DNA of 64,000 nucleotides. It comes from Xestospongia muta. Its lineage: Eukaryota; Porifera; Demospongiae; Haplosclerida; Petrosiidae. Shown one piece after another: positions 1 through 13,829 of the stretch. The notes under the pieces are model-generated. The model saw nothing but the letters and a program-made list of their open reading frames with translations, had not been told where the DNA came from and ran no database searches. Both the position numbers and the translations under genes were made by a program. Location of the stretch: the NCBI GenBank assembly GCA_963693285.1, contig OY848922.1:5258923-5322922 (forward strand), read 5' to 3'. The first letter of the stretch is position 1. The number at the start of each line of letters is the position of its first letter.

Positions 1-1373
1 TGACCTAGCTTGGAAAAACCATACATGTTGTACTAAACATTTGAAAAAGCAGTTGCGTATATACATTTGCTACATGGTCATTTCGTACATGATCATACCA
101 ATCATGGTATCAGGGAAGATCAGTCATTAAATATTTAGATTCTAAAGTTGGTAAACATCCTGTACAAAATGGCTACATAGCAAACGCGTATATGCAATTG
201 TTTAGTCAAATTTTTTTGGGTGTAACATTAAATGTTGCACAAAAATGTCTTCCCAAGTAATGTCACAATTATACATGTACATGTGAAATATGACGTCACA
301 TATTTAATTTATATCTCATTGAGTAATGTTATCATATTATTAGCTAAATAATATGAAGTGACAACAAATAGACTGTACACACAGTGAATAATAAATATAT
401 ATGATATGGTCTAGGAACCAATAACCACACAAAGAAGGAAGAATGCAACTATATAAAGCCAGTGTTACATGAACACACTTACTGTCAATGACCATATAAT
501 GATATGTGTAATTATATTCATAGCAAGTCAATCAGATTCATAATTTCACAAGTCTTGAAGCTTCCAAATATGGACATGACAAGAGTACTGTCATTTTTCT
601 AATATAATTTGGCTTTTTTCATGAGAATTACACACTCCTTCCTCCTTTGTGAAGCTACAGGCTCTTATATACTGACTTCAAATGTTTATAAAGCTAGTTA
701 CTACTGTATTAACTAAATTGTCATTGGAAAATATTCTTTGAAATCGTATTACAAAATCAGCTTGAAAAAAATGGCTCTAATACAATGTGAAGGGTCATTA
801 ATGAAAGAATTGACCACACCCAACAATTAAAAAACAATCCGTGAACACTTTAGCACATTTTGTACACCACATCTAAACATTACAACAAATCTACAAGTTG
901 TACTTGATTATAAAATATTAATACAATCTAATACTATAATTCATTTTTATTTAAATGGAGTACTGTAATCCAGATGACCATAAGTATGCAGATAAAACAA
1001 AAGTAGCTAGGATATCAGATAAAATTGCCATATTGACTTCAGTAATGACTTTGTGAAAGTTAAACATTCAAGCCCCACCCCTTAGCAATAGAGTAAATTA
1101 TTTATAATATATGCTGTGTCCATTCATTCATATATCTCAAATGTTATATATAAAATGTTTTAATTACATGATTAAACTTTGATAAAGACTTTGTAACACA
1201 CACACATTAATATATACTAGGTTGATTTAAAGGATATATTGTGATTATTATTATAATAACTATAACACTTGTATATCATATATGTAAATAATTATGATGA
1301 TTTGATAATGACAAGAACTCTTATCATAAGACAATATCATCTCTGAATAGTACTATATTGTGACACACTTACG
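1..1373. other. AT-rich non-coding stretch, probably intron of the ankyrin gene
   Basis: No exon with convincing codon content or an ankyrin motif is visible on either strand. Because the gene starting at 1861 reads leftward and has an open donor near 1376, this stretch is most likely intron, with further ankyrin exons beyond the left edge. Confidence 0.5.
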
Positions 1374-1861
1374 TACCCAATCTTGAGCATTGACATTTGC
1401 TCCTTTTTGTATAGCTACTTTCACTTCTTCTAGTCGTCTATTCTTGGCAGAGTTAATCAGTTGATTATCCTAACAAAGATATCAAAGTTAATAAATGTAA
1501 TATTACACATAAACAAGATCATATACAACATAGTTTATAATACAGTAGACATAATATTATAGAAGACATACTATAACAAGAGTACAGTAACTACTAATAT
1601 AGTACATTGTACTAAGTATATGGACATGAACTATATACAAACTATAGGGTCAAGTACATACGTTACTTATATTAGATCAGATAACCTAAAGTAATCCACC
1701 AGGTCATGTTTAGTTTAGATAGAGGGAATATCTTGAATATGGTAGGATTACTGAGTGGACTGGATAAAGATGACCAATCTTATTAAGTGTTAGTGAATAA
1801 ATTCTTTATTTTAGTATATTTAGTGTACTTTATAAGTACTTACCAATCTCCTTTGATCCAT
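1374..1861 (-). CDS. 5' end of an ankyrin-repeat protein gene (two exons)
   Basis: Exon 1 is only 18 nt (1861-1844). It starts at ATG, encodes MDQRRL and ends on a perfect GTAAGT donor. Exon 2 begins after a TTTGTTAG acceptor at 1469 and encodes DNQLINSAKNRRLEEV followed by KVAIQKGANVNAQDW. This matches the second half of an ankyrin repeat: a helix with LEEVK, then the G-A-N-V-N-A-Q-D turn. It ends at GTACGTAAGT, so the donor is either at 1376 (phase 0) or at 1373. The join between exons 1 and 2 is in frame. Ankyrin repeats are protein-binding modules; in sponges they are often joined to death domains in cytoplasmic signalling proteins. Only the N-terminal 37 or so residues are in the window and the rest lies to the left. 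The family is confident; the partner domains cannot be known from here. Confidence 0.75.
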
Positions 1862-1874
1862 TGCAAAACTTGGA

Positions 1875-2700
1875 GCAAAATAAAGGACCACACCCAAGTT
1901 ATAGAGGCGTGGTTATGATGTTTGGGTGTGGTGTTATGATTGGTATCTGCTGATCCTGTCGTAGGGAATCTCTCAAACTTCTGAACTATCTTCATTATTA
2001 TACATACACTATTAACTGCTGTACTAGTATCTCACTATCTATGATCTAAAGAAACTCTCAGTAATGTGTAAGTAATATGTCAATATCTGGTATTCACTGT
2101 GTACGATATTCCTTTACTCAGCGGATAGTTTCCTATACTTCATAATTCCTATTGCTGTGGTTGTATTGGATTAATGTGTTGTTTGTTGTGGTGGAGAATA
2201 CATTATTATCAACAAGTATGATGCCATTATAATGTTGTCTGTTAATTTATATAATCCTTACAGAGAAGACAAACTCAACTTGTAGGCAGCCTCAGATTCT
2301 ACAAATAGTAACTACAAGAGGACAAAATGCTCAGTTAGTTCTTTTGATATCAATGTATAAAATTATTAACCCTTATGGTCATCCAAGTGGATGAGGATTT
2401 ATTACTTATTTTATATCTCTGTCTCAATGTGTCTGTCTATTCTAAAAGCACATACAATGTGGTAGAGTTTATCACTCCCAAGAAATTACTATATTTACAA
2501 TACACAATTATCGACATTTTCAACGTAGGATTTTTTTCTTAAAATGCTTCCTTCTCAAGTTATTTGAATTTTACTTGTCTTTTTCTGATAGGATCTCATG
2601 GCCACGCCCATTTTATGAAATATTGTAATTATAATTGTCACATGATCATTATATTATACACTAGCAGTGATTATAATAATACATTGTATTACATGTTACT
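1875..2700. other. Upstream region of the ankyrin gene, no gene seen
   Basis: This stretch lies 5' of the 1861 start codon. It contains two pairs of short ACACCC-type motifs (about 1890-1935) but no recognisable TATA box or coding exon. The tract near 2265-2330 resembles 9080-9140. Confidence 0.4.
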
Positions 2701-2702
2701 AG

Positions 2703-3108
2703 ATACAGCTCAAACAAGAACAGATGGACTGATTACTGAAATCTACCTTACAAGGATAGTTACAAGAACATCTTATGATAGTCATCATATTATACCATCT
2801 CTTGTTTTTTCATCAGGTCAGTTTGGATAATCCATCTGACAATTCCATGTCATTCTATTGTTATAACTTTAAATGATTGTTTGTAATGTGGATGGATGTG
2901 GTTATCAGTTAACATCCTATTATGGTACCATCTTATAATGAAGTTGTAAATGGTCTGGATAGATCTATAAAAGTTATGAACGTGTCAAGATCTGATAAAG
3001 TAGGTATCCCACATCCAGAATATTCTGCTCTTACTGCTCCTAAAGATGACAGCGATGATGATGTTGTCTTCATACGTTGCCACAACAACCTCAAAATGAT
3101 AAAAAATA
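2703..3108 (+). CDS. Possible exons of an unidentified gene
   Basis: Two coding-like pieces lie on the plus strand. The first, 2703-2816, follows an ACTAG acceptor, is open for 37 codons and ends at GTCAGT. The second runs from ATG 2922 to a strong GTAAGT donor at 3109. It encodes about 62 residues with a proline-rich, acidic centre (PHPEYSALTAPKDDSDDDVV). The amino-acid mix is far from random AT-rich translation, and the stop just after the donor would be intronic. The two pieces do not join in a common phase, so they may be separate exons or one may be chance. I recognise no family. Confidence 0.3.
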
Positions 3109-3763
3109 GTAAGTGAAGTAGCTACCCAAACTCCACCCATTTCATGTACAAGTACAACTCATCAATATTGCAAATGACATAATCTGTATACTATGAAAGT
3201 AACTTTGTAAATGATTGTGATGACAATGTATCCTACATTACTGTTGATATATAAGACTAACTGATCTGTCATTCAATAGTATGTAGTGTACACAGTCAAC
3301 ACTTTATTTATTCATTCGCAATAGATGAGGTTTCTTTAATAGCTTTAACTACCTTATACTAAACTCCTTTGTTCATAATATGTAGTGTTTTATTCCTATT
3401 AAAAGTATAAATTATGTCTCATGTACATGTCTATGTACCTTTGATATGTAAGTTTTGTTCAACATGATCATGATATAAACAATTCACTTATCATTGTAGT
3501 AATATATAGGGTCAGATCTATACATATTTTAGAAAGGAGGCTTCATTTTCTACACATATCATAATATTACTAAACATTACATAGTGTGATCAGAATACAT
3601 GCATACATTAATCTGTTTGATAAAACCTCTGTCACAATCACTGTGTCAAATCATTAAAGTGGATATGTTGCCATGACAACCATTATGTTGAATTAGACAT
3701 GCTTTAGCTTTTCATAATCAGTTCATTGTCATGTAATTGCAAAGAGAGATAAACTAAATTTAC

Positions 3764-3925
3764 ACCTGACTCTGTATGTAATGAGGAGGATATAGTGAAG
3801 GACATAACTTACTACACACACCAGTCTAGTGTTAGTACATGTACATATATTATATCAGTATGGTTCTTATAGTGTGTACTGTTGACATAATGTATTAAAT
3901 GCAAACACTCTAATGATTATCCTTA
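3764..3925. repeat. Direct repeat, partner at 9636-9800
   Basis: Both copies share ACTCTGTATGTAATGAGGAG, then GAAGGACATA, CACCAGTCTA, TATTATATCAGTATG and AATGATTATC in the same order, with scattered substitutions. They are old copies of the same non-coding segment in the same orientation. Confidence 0.7.
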
Positions 3926-4047
3926 TATATAAGGCCTTCATTTTTTGTACCTAGTAATAAAATAGCTTTATTCTCAGCATTATTCTAAATAAAATAAATA
4001 CAATGTGATACATTTTGATGACTAAAAGAATTAGCTGGGTTTTACCC

Positions 4048-4199
4048 TTTGTGTTCATGTTCTCTATATCGATAATAACATCAATTGTGTCATATTTGTT
4101 AACAAAACTTGTTTGTATTCCATCCTTTATGTAGCTATCTCTGATAGTGTCCAGGAAATCCTTCATTCCATGAATAAATAGAAACCTTTCTGGCAAATC
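4048..4199 (-). CDS. Possible exon, family unknown
   Basis: The exon follows a good acceptor (TATGTCTTACTAG) and reads DLPERFLFIHGMKDFLDTIR and then about 30 more open codons, ending near a GTAAAA donor. Composition is protein-like. A second open stretch lies upstream on the same strand at 4446-4318 (ATG, then VTLKLKHLNNVKDDMTELYK); its end overlaps another open frame (GYINIDEVTTVGGVFL), which suggests either a frameshift or a missed splice. I cannot name a domain. It could be a decayed copy of a local gene. Confidence 0.3.
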
Positions 4200-4449
4200 T
4201 AGTAAGACATAGAATGTATTAATTCTGTTTTGATTGTTTCACTGTACCTTTACTCCATGATTACTGAAAGTACTTGATGGTTTATTTTGTTCCTTAGAAA
4301 CACACCTCCAACTGTTGTCACTTCATCAATATTAATATAACCAGTAGTTGTGTCATGACTATGACATTCTGCTCATCTTTATACAATTCAGTCATATCAT
4401 CTTTGACATTATTAAGATGTTTCAATTTAAGAGTAACAGACAGCATGTT

Positions 4450-5400
4450 TGAAGCTAATACTATTGTACATAGCAACCAATGATTATATTTACTGTTACT
4501 ATGACTGCTTTGTATTGGGCATGACTAATTGAGAACTATAACATCACAGCTTCTCCACACTTAGTAAATGTATCCCATTAAAGTAATAGTAATATCATCA
4601 AATAATTTTTGGATTTTTACAATTACATACATCTATAATTTTAATCATACCTAGACTTATTGTTACTATAGTATATACTGTAAAAGTACATTTACAATAT
4701 ATACAGTTTAATGTCAAGATACTGTAGCAGTAACGTGACGAAAGAATGCTTGAATACTTGTCTCTCCAGGCCACACCTACTTTAATAATTATACTACAAA
4801 CAGGTTGACATCATAGTGTATAGTTTGAGGATTAATTTGACATAATATTTATAAATTCTATCTCAAATGTAAGAATATCAGTGACATATATAATAATAAT
4901 AGTGTTGTACAATATAGAGGTGGAACTAAGATATATTCATGTGTTATTGAAACTCAATATATCATTATCTTACAGATATTCATATATTGTGTACAATTTG
5001 TGGGTGGAACTGAGATAGTATTCATATACTATTAGAACTAACACATATATTAATACTGTAGTATAGCAAGAATTATTTGAAATAAAGTTTTATTTGGTGT
5101 TTTGAGGAAATCTTATCAAACTCAAGGTGGTTTTTGATGGTTTTGAGTAATATTGTTATATTCACTGAATATTAACTGATAAACTTTTTAGTAGCATTTA
5201 ATTATGCAATCTATCATTTAACAAGAGGTTGTACTGGCCATATTAGAATGATTAAATTAATTTACTGAAGCATGTTATGTACATTGTGTAACCTTATAAT
5301 TGTTTGGACCGCATGTTATTTTTAATGTTATTGGACCCATATCTTTAATATACTCATGTATTGCTTTTATCTGATTCTGTTCATTTACATTTCTGTCTCT
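4450..5400. other. Non-coding stretch
   Basis: AT-rich, with no exon signal. It includes two local near-repeats of GTGGAACT(A/G)AGATA with neighbouring sequence (4920-4950 and 5003-5025). Confidence 0.5.
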
Positions 5401-5410
5401 CTCACTTACA

Positions 5411-5628
<218 letters not shown>

Positions 5629-5629
5629 C

Positions 5630-8600
5630 AGACATTACATAGACCTTTCCTGAAATAACTGAGTACTACAGATAATGAACACAGCAATGGAAACATTTCC
5701 ATATAAATATGGTAATCACTGATCTTCTTTCTAGTAGTATAAATATTATATATAGTGATAATTATTTTATACTGTACTAATTTATTCACTATTGCTGTCT
5801 TTGTCTCTCTCTTATCTCCAGATTTGTTACATAGTCATTACTAGCTATTAGAATGTTATTAATGTTGTCATAATTCTATCAAATTTAGTAGTCAATGACA
5901 AACCATACTGGAATAATAACAGACCTCTGAATACAAGGGATAATAAATCTATACTAACTTTATAGTTTTGACTATTTGCTATGACCACAATCAGAATAGG
6001 TTTGTAAAAAAACTTCACATTGATACTCAAAATGATGATATAGTTAGTAGTGACAATGATCTAACACTTGATTGCTCTAACGTTAAACCATTGACAATAG
6101 TAGGTACTTAGCTACATCACTACTTCCAATACATTGTGTATAGTCATAACAAACAAGATGATCTTTATCACAAATATTGTACAAATTTTGAAATTTATAG
6201 AATAATGGTATTAAGAGACTATTGTTTAGTGGCCTTGTTATTAAATTTTACAAATAATGAAGGAAGTCAGCTTCAAAGTAGCATTAGTTGTTTTGTTACT
6301 TTAAAAATTAGAGGCTAAGAATTAGCGATAGTTAAAGTAATTATTGATGTATGGCAAATACAATAGTAATGGTCCAGTTTGTCTACTTATTTTATACCTG
6401 CTTCAGTTTTGCCTAGTCTAGACAAGTTTGTCTATTTTAAGTTACTATTATTTATTAAATATTATTATTTTTAGTAGTGGAATTGTTAACAGTATTCATT
6501 ACAATTAGTTACATTGTCACATAATGAATGTTATTATAAATTAATTAACAAATGAAGTCATTACGTTTTGATTAAACTATCTGCATATCCATAAATGCTA
6601 TATTATTATCTTCATCATCAATCCCATTATAAGTGTTTTATTTACAGGAAGTCACAATGTACTAGTGATACTACTGATACTAACAAAATACTAGTTTTTT
6701 AAAATATGTTCAGTTTAGAAAGGTATTATAATCCTTTTATCTACTTCATCCATCTATATATCTATTAGTACTATTTAATATATGTCTATTAGTGACCATA
6801 AATAGGAAAATGGTACCAGACGTGAAGACAACTTTCAAACAAACACTTCTGTATAATTCATTATTATGCATCTGTCTTGTCCAGGAAGACAATGCAATCA
6901 TAAACTTCAATCATTAAGCTTGTTACATAATCAATGTTAATAACATTCTGTTCAAGATGGCTGCATAGCAATGATTTATACACAAGTGCTTGTATAAAAT
7001 TTGTTTGTGTGTTATATACCATTTTCGTATTTATTGGTACATTTTTATAATCAATCATTAATTGTTTTATTAATTTATTTTTGCTGTTATTCCTTTCATC
7101 TACTCACTTATCTATTAGGTCCAGTTTAATGTTAACTCAAGATACAACTCATGACATAATGAAGTACTCAATGTGACATTATATTGTATTACCTATTTAA
7201 TTAGTGATCAGTGCATACTTAAGTTATAATAAACTTGACTTTTTAAAATACATAAGAACCTACATGTCGTTACAATTATATATTAACATGTTCATTAAAT
7301 AAAATAGTAATAAAACAAAGTACATATATTATATGTAACATACATTATAATGACCAGTGTTCATATTGAAATCATAAGATTGATGTCCTTGATAATAAAG
7401 AATTCATCCATACCCTCAGTCTTGTAGTTTGCCAATTCTACTATGATATAGAATTCCATAGATGTTTTTTCCTTAGCTTGTCCTGATGTGGAAGGTTGGC
7501 TCATCCTGAGGTAAATAAGACAGTTGATGATATATAGCTGTGTTGTTATGTACTGTAGCTATGACAACTTGAAGGTCTTTGAATTAGTAATAAGATGAAT
7601 TAACTATCTATTGTTATTGTTCCAATACTTGATATTATTCACAATAGTTACTTAATGGCATTTTCATTGACAACTATAAGTATTAGACTAATGTAGATAA
7701 AAATAGAATAATGTAATTGGATTTGTAAAACAATTGGAAGCCCTGTTTACATAGTATGTAGTACATGTACCTCAATACTGGCTTTATCATTGCTCAACAC
7801 TTGAGTGTACAAACTGGTTATCAAATTGGCATGTATATAGTGTAAACTAGTTGCAAATAGACTAAATTACAACCCATATATACAAGTGTTGTTAATACCA
7901 CATAAACAAACCAGTATGCACTTAATATACATTTAATTTGCATACTTGAACATATGAACTATTTCTAGAACTTTTATGTTACTTGGTTAGAGCTGTTTAA
8001 CACAACATTTCAATTTCAGAAAAAGGTAAAATTCATTGACAAATCATTATTCGGACTTAAAATTGTATTTTGAACTGTCCCTTTTCATACTATTCCATGG
8101 CAATTTGCATGCTATTCTCTGTCAATTCTTCTTATTCAGATAACAGCATGTTCTAGCAACTACAATAATATTTGTCTAAAATCAAGAAATTATTTATGAA
8201 AACTGCCTTTCATTGTATAATATTGACATTATATTTGCAATTTTGTTAAATTTGAAGTTCATCCAATATCATGTCATGAACTTTAAGATATTTTACAGAT
8301 GTTGAGGTATAGTTACAGGAGTTACATCTATTATTTATAATTATAACACTAAACAAATCAAGTAACCTTTCTTCAGTTAATTTTAAATTAATGTTCAATT
8401 GGATAATTATTGTTAGTCATTAAGATAATATTCTAAGTACATATCAAGTATTATAATACATATTTAATATTATTTGATGACTTACTGAGAGTTGACTGTT
8501 TGTTTACTTTCTAGCACTTTTTAGTTTCTCTTAATGAGTTTTCAATGTTAGTCTAAATTTAGATAAATATTACTTAATTTCAATGAGTACAATTATGTAT

Positions 8601-9630
8601 GGTCCAGATTGTGGTTATAGGAATTTGTGATGTTAACACTTCTTTATCATGATACTGTATCATGTTTTCAGCTGAGTTAGTTGGGATAAATAGGCAGGAC
8701 CATAACAATGTTGATAGATTTAAATGGAATAAAGATTCCTACACTGATCTGTCTGAAGCTTCTGTTGAAAATAATAATAGATATGGATTTTTTCCCTGAA
8801 AACAAGTTGAAATTAAAGTTTTATTGTAGTACTTGGTATGTTAGTTATGATTTAAATATTACCATTTGAATACCCACTGTGACATGTGTGCACATTATTG
8901 GTACCGTATTTAACATCACCAATATCCTTGACATCCGATAATGTCAGTGGTCATGCATTGAACATTTTAATACAATTGTGGGAAATATGTTAACTTTGTT
9001 ACCATTTTATAAAATGAGGACATTGAAGTGTGGATGTATAAAAGAACCTTCTGATTCTGAATACAGTTAAATTAGATTATAGAGAAGACAAGCTCAACTT
9101 GCTAGGCATGCCTGTATTACACAAATATTAATTACAATGTATGTACATAGTAAAGTCATTATTGAGTCACTTGTGCATTAATTACATTTGTGGACAGAGT
9201 ATACTACACATGTTAGAGAGTTCTTTGTTTTGGTCTCATTAGAACTCATCAGTACAACATAATAATAAACCATAAAGTGTGATGTTTTGATTACTTCATG
9301 TATATTATTAATTGGATGGAGAGAGAGATGAATGGATGAATGAATGGATGGACAGATAAAGATTGTTGTAGGATCAATAGATGAAGGAAGATTTGAATGA
9401 ATCAAATTACTAGTGAATAACATGACTCACTACACTCACATATGTATGTTAAGTATGATAATTTGTTCCTTAATGATATGTCCATGTAATAGTGTAATAT
9501 TGTCACTACTATACATAATACTGGTAGTAGTTGATTATAATATTATATAACTAGATTGGTTGTTATAAATATAAACTTATATCAAGAGTAAAGAAGGAGA
9601 AACAAGTATCATACATTTACTATTACATTA
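5630..9630. other. Gene-poor stretch
   Basis: No exon I can support. It contains a small (GATG)-like run at 9313-9355 and sequence near 9080-9140 resembling 2265-2330. Short open frames here have random AT-rich composition. Confidence 0.5.
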
Positions 9631-9635
9631 ACTTA

Positions 9636-9800
9636 AAACTGACTCTGTATGTAATGAGGAGGACAATTGAAGGACATACCTTACTACAAACACCAGTCTA
9701 ATGTGAGTCATGTATCATATATTATATCAGTATGATTCTTATAATGTGTACAGTTGATATAATAAATCAACCACTAACACTCCAATGATTATCGTTATTT
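9636..9800. repeat. Direct repeat, partner at 3764-3925
   Basis: Second copy of the segment described at 3764. The order of matching blocks is kept and small indels are present. Confidence 0.7.
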
Positions 9801-12420
9801 GGACAAAGTGAGAATTATGGTTATGAACTATATCTACATAATACACTGAATACAGAGTATATAATGTGTCTATGAACAAGAACATTTGTGTACAACATTG
9901 GACAAGTGACTTTCATGTTTGTTATATATGCATTATATTAATTTTTTCATACCTTTTATAATTATGTGCAGATCAGTGTCAATATGATCAAACTTAATAA
10001 TGTAATGTGGTGGTATTGGATATCACATTAGTTTGACATATTAAAATCAGTCATAACTGTGTGATATACCCGTTCATTTCCATCGTCAATACTGGCTGTA
10101 TAATTGTATGGATCAACTTCAATAGTCATTTACGGGATACCTTCTAACAAACTATTAGAATTTATTAGTGATACAGGATATAAATACTTTTGTAGGTGCT
10201 CCATTAAATCTCAAAATGTGATTAGTAAACTACACTGACTCGGATCACCTCTTATTCTTTTCTGTGTATGGTAAAAACAGTTAATAAATTCCAATTATAA
10301 TTCATTATTACTTTGTTAATCATTAGTGCAAAGATAACATGATCTGTCAAGTTATTACAATAACTTGTAAATCTTGTTGAATTTTTCAATGTTATAATCT
10401 TACTTAACATATTACAAAAGCTAGTTACAATAAATAAGTTAAAATTATCCATATATCACTGATGTATTATAAAAGTTATGGTAGTTAACTCACACACTTG
10501 AAGTCTTTCTTTTCATTATTTTATATTTCATGCTAATGTTCACCAACCAGTGTTTATTCACTATTTTCTGTTGTAGTTGCACATGAAAAAATTGGTAAAT
10601 TAGATGAAACAGGAAGTTAATTTGTAATGAGTTCTAAAACAAGCTAATTTTTTCAAAAAAAATGTTTTAGTAGGTGGATGTAGTATATGAAACCATTTTT
10701 GATCAAAGAACGTGTGGTGTTTGTGAGAGAAATTGTTTGTTCTCTTTCCAACAGAATTTATTATTTTACTGTGTAACATTTATTCTAAATTTTGATTGAT
10801 AAATCTGAAGAATTATTAGAGTTATTTATGTGGTAAGAAATGAGACAGATAGATACAACATTGCCTTCAATAACAAAAGCATGACTATTGTATAATTGTA
10901 ACCTTTTATGTTTACAATTCAATGTGATATATATGTGTAAAAGCAGTTACCCTTCTCTCCATTATGACATGAAAACACATCACACTTTCCAAAACATAAT
11001 AATGTTTCCCCACTGCAATTGTACTTTTTTAGTCCCTGGAATGGAAAACATTTAAGGTTTAATTCTTTAGTAAGGTGACTTCAAAATGGATAATCGATTC
11101 TTAAATGAGAATTGTAACTTCCAATTATTGTCTTTGTTAAGGCTACTCTAAAACCTTTTCTTTTTTACTCCCAAATTTGTGTAATTCCAGCAAAGTAAGA
11201 AAGCATTATGTTATTGTTAAAATAACCATATCACTAAAAGTACTGGTAATATTTTCTACCCTTAGCCATCAAACTATAATACTAACATAAGTGATCATTT
11301 AGGTCCATATCAACCATGTGTCTATTATACAATTATTGTATTGATTATGAACACTCAACAGATATGACTTATTACAGTTCACAGTAACTTCAGTTGTTGG
11401 TTGTTAATTTGTAGCAATGACTATAATAGGACAAGTGTCTTGACATAATGAAAGTGTTAGTCCTCCACATTGTACATTTTCACTATCTCCTTTTTTTCAT
11501 ACATGTCCAGTATTGCTGTAGGTTAGACATGTTATCCCTTTATACACAATGTATTTCCATGGATACATTGTATCCATGAATGACATAGTACACATGTATG
11601 TCCCATGATGTATCCTGTGGTGCAGTTACTAACATAGATCCTCATAGATACATTGTATCCATTGATGACATAGTATGCATAACATGTACTTTCATCCTGT
11701 TACTGATACTTGAGCAATTATGCAAATAAGCACATGATCTATAGACATATTAGTTATGTTTTGATAGTATACAGTCACCTGAATTTCCAAACGTAACAGT
11801 GCTATTGATAAGATATACTTGAAGGGCCATCTAATGAGTGATATCAAAGGAACTGTGATCCATATAGGTTAATTGGTTTGGGTAAGATTGCTAAGCAGCA
11901 ATTTCAATTCTATAAAATTTATTTAGGTGGATTCGGAAATATGTGAGCAAACATTTTTCTCATTATCCATGTATTGATGTATGACAAGACACATGAACAT
12001 GAATCATTTTCTGTTTTATCTTTTACCTCTGTGATATCCACGAAAAAAGAATTGAAAGTTTTGATGAGTAAGCTTTTACCGTAACAGTTTTCAAATAAAA
12101 TGACAAATTACACAGATACATATAGATACAACAATTTATCATAGTGTTGTCACTACAGTCATCATAATGGTCATAACTACAGTCATTATTACTATTCTAC
12201 AGTAATCCATGGTTACCATGGTAATGATGGTATGTATATGAACTTAATGAGTTGATGTATTGAAGTACAAAGTTGCTACCCAATAGATCCATATTTACCA
12301 TTATATGTACATGGATACAAAGCCATATATTGTACTTGTGTTTGCCCCTTTATTTTCTGTCCTATCATCATTGCTTACTTCATTGTAGGGATTATTGTTC
12401 ATTATAGGAAATAGATGACA
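9801..12420. other. Gene-poor stretch with two local repeats
   Basis: No supported exon. 11560-11605 and 11645-11690 are direct near-repeats built on GATACATTGTATCC followed by GACATAGTA. 11890-12070 is homologous to 33288-33450: both contain TAAAATTTATTTAGGTGGAT and AATATGTGAGCAAAC in order. Confidence 0.5.
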
Positions 12421-12429
12421 ATAACATCT

Positions 12430-12720
12430 TTACTAAATATTGTCTTGACTTTTTCGTCTACTGGACCTTCCCCAATCATCTCATGTTCACTACAAAAGAC
12501 ATCATCTTCATCATTATATGTATTATTGTAAACAATATTTGGCAATATAGTCATGTTACTTGATATTGTCTTTATTTACTGGTTCTTCCTCTTCTAAATC
12601 ATTAAACCAGTTCATCTTAACTAGCTGGTAAATAGTATTCATTAACTTCACCTTCACCTTCACCATCTATTAGATCAAGTACCTCCAGAACAGTCCAAAA
12701 AAACTTTGGAACCATGTCTT
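12430..12720 (-). other. Decayed coding-like fragments
   Basis: Minus-strand translation gives short protein-like runs in changing frames: IQDMVPKFFWTVLEVLDLID, then NWFNDLEEEEPVNKDNIK, then NDEDDVFCSEHEMIGEGPVD. Stops separate them. The acidic content is like the N-terminal region of DDE transposases, but no catalytic motif is visible. It may be a relic or a set of short exons. Confidence 0.25.
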
Positions 12721-13615
12721 GAATGGATGTTAATTTTATAATTGTGAAAAATAAGATGCCTATGAATATCTAAGTTGTTGAGCGGGAGTGTAGTTGGACA
12801 AATGAAGATGCATTTTCAAATAGCTGTTATAGTAATCTTGAATGTGAGTGATATTATAATAGGTGATGGTAAATAACCTAAACAGGTGTGATAACACCCT
12901 TTGAACACTGTAAGTAAATAGTTCCTTTATAATTTGGGCAAACAATACGACGAATGTAAGCTTCAATAAAACAGTTATAGAAGTCTAGAAAAAAGAGATG
13001 TATTCCTCAATAATTGCAAAGACAAGTCTTTAAGAAGCATGACAGTATTTACAAAATGTAGGAACATACACATCAACTATTGACTATCTTGTAACAGGAT
13101 TTTATCTCTTGCCATGTCTGTATATATCTAAGACAGCTGGGAAAACGAGTATGACCCAATATTTATATTATCGGTCAATTACTAGCTGACTGCAGCACAA
13201 TCTGATAATGCTAGCAAATATATAGAATAAGATAATATGAGAGAATCATTAATGTAAAGTTATGTAAAACGTTTGGAAGAAAATGATCTAATTAAAGGTT
13301 GAATGGGAAACTCACTTGCAATTTGAGCATAATTTAACATAATTACTGATTTTGTTATTAATAGTGAATATATACTTGTGAGTATTATGCATTCACAGGA
13401 CATGTATTCCTACATTATACATTACTTACTTATTAAAATCATAATAAAAGTATAAAGTTAAGTACCAACAATACCAAAAATAGTCAATTCTCAAGAAAGC
13501 ACAAATTAAAAAGAGATTTAAAACATAATTATCAATAATCAAACACAATATTAATCTCCATTAATTATCTTCCCATCTTCCATCTTACTGTCTTCTTCTA
13601 ATTTTTAACTTTTTC

Positions 13616-13824
13616 TTAGTTTTTATTCATCTCTCCCTTTTGATCATCACTATTTTTCAGTGAAGTCCTCTCAGATAAACTAGTTAATTCTGTAGATTGA
13701 GTAATATAATGATCTTCTATAGAAGGATTGCTGTTTTCATTAGTAAAACAAGCCTTTTCTATATTGAATTCAATAGCTTTAAAAGATAGATAATCATAAT
13801 TACAGAGACATTCTAGTATGTTTG
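13616..13824 (-). CDS. Possible terminal exon of an unidentified gene
   Basis: After the acceptor ACACTGACTTAG the frame is open for about 69 codons to a TAA at 13618-13616. That is long for DNA this AT-rich, and the protein is hydrophilic with Ser, Glu and Thr (ITQSTELTSLSERTSLKNSD near the end). No domain is recognised. It resembles the hydrophilic tail exon at 18.1 kb in style (acidic, Ser-rich, ends shortly after a Lys-rich patch), but the sequences are not obviously related. No upstream exon was found with confidence. Confidence 0.35.
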
Positions 13825-13829
13825 CTAAG

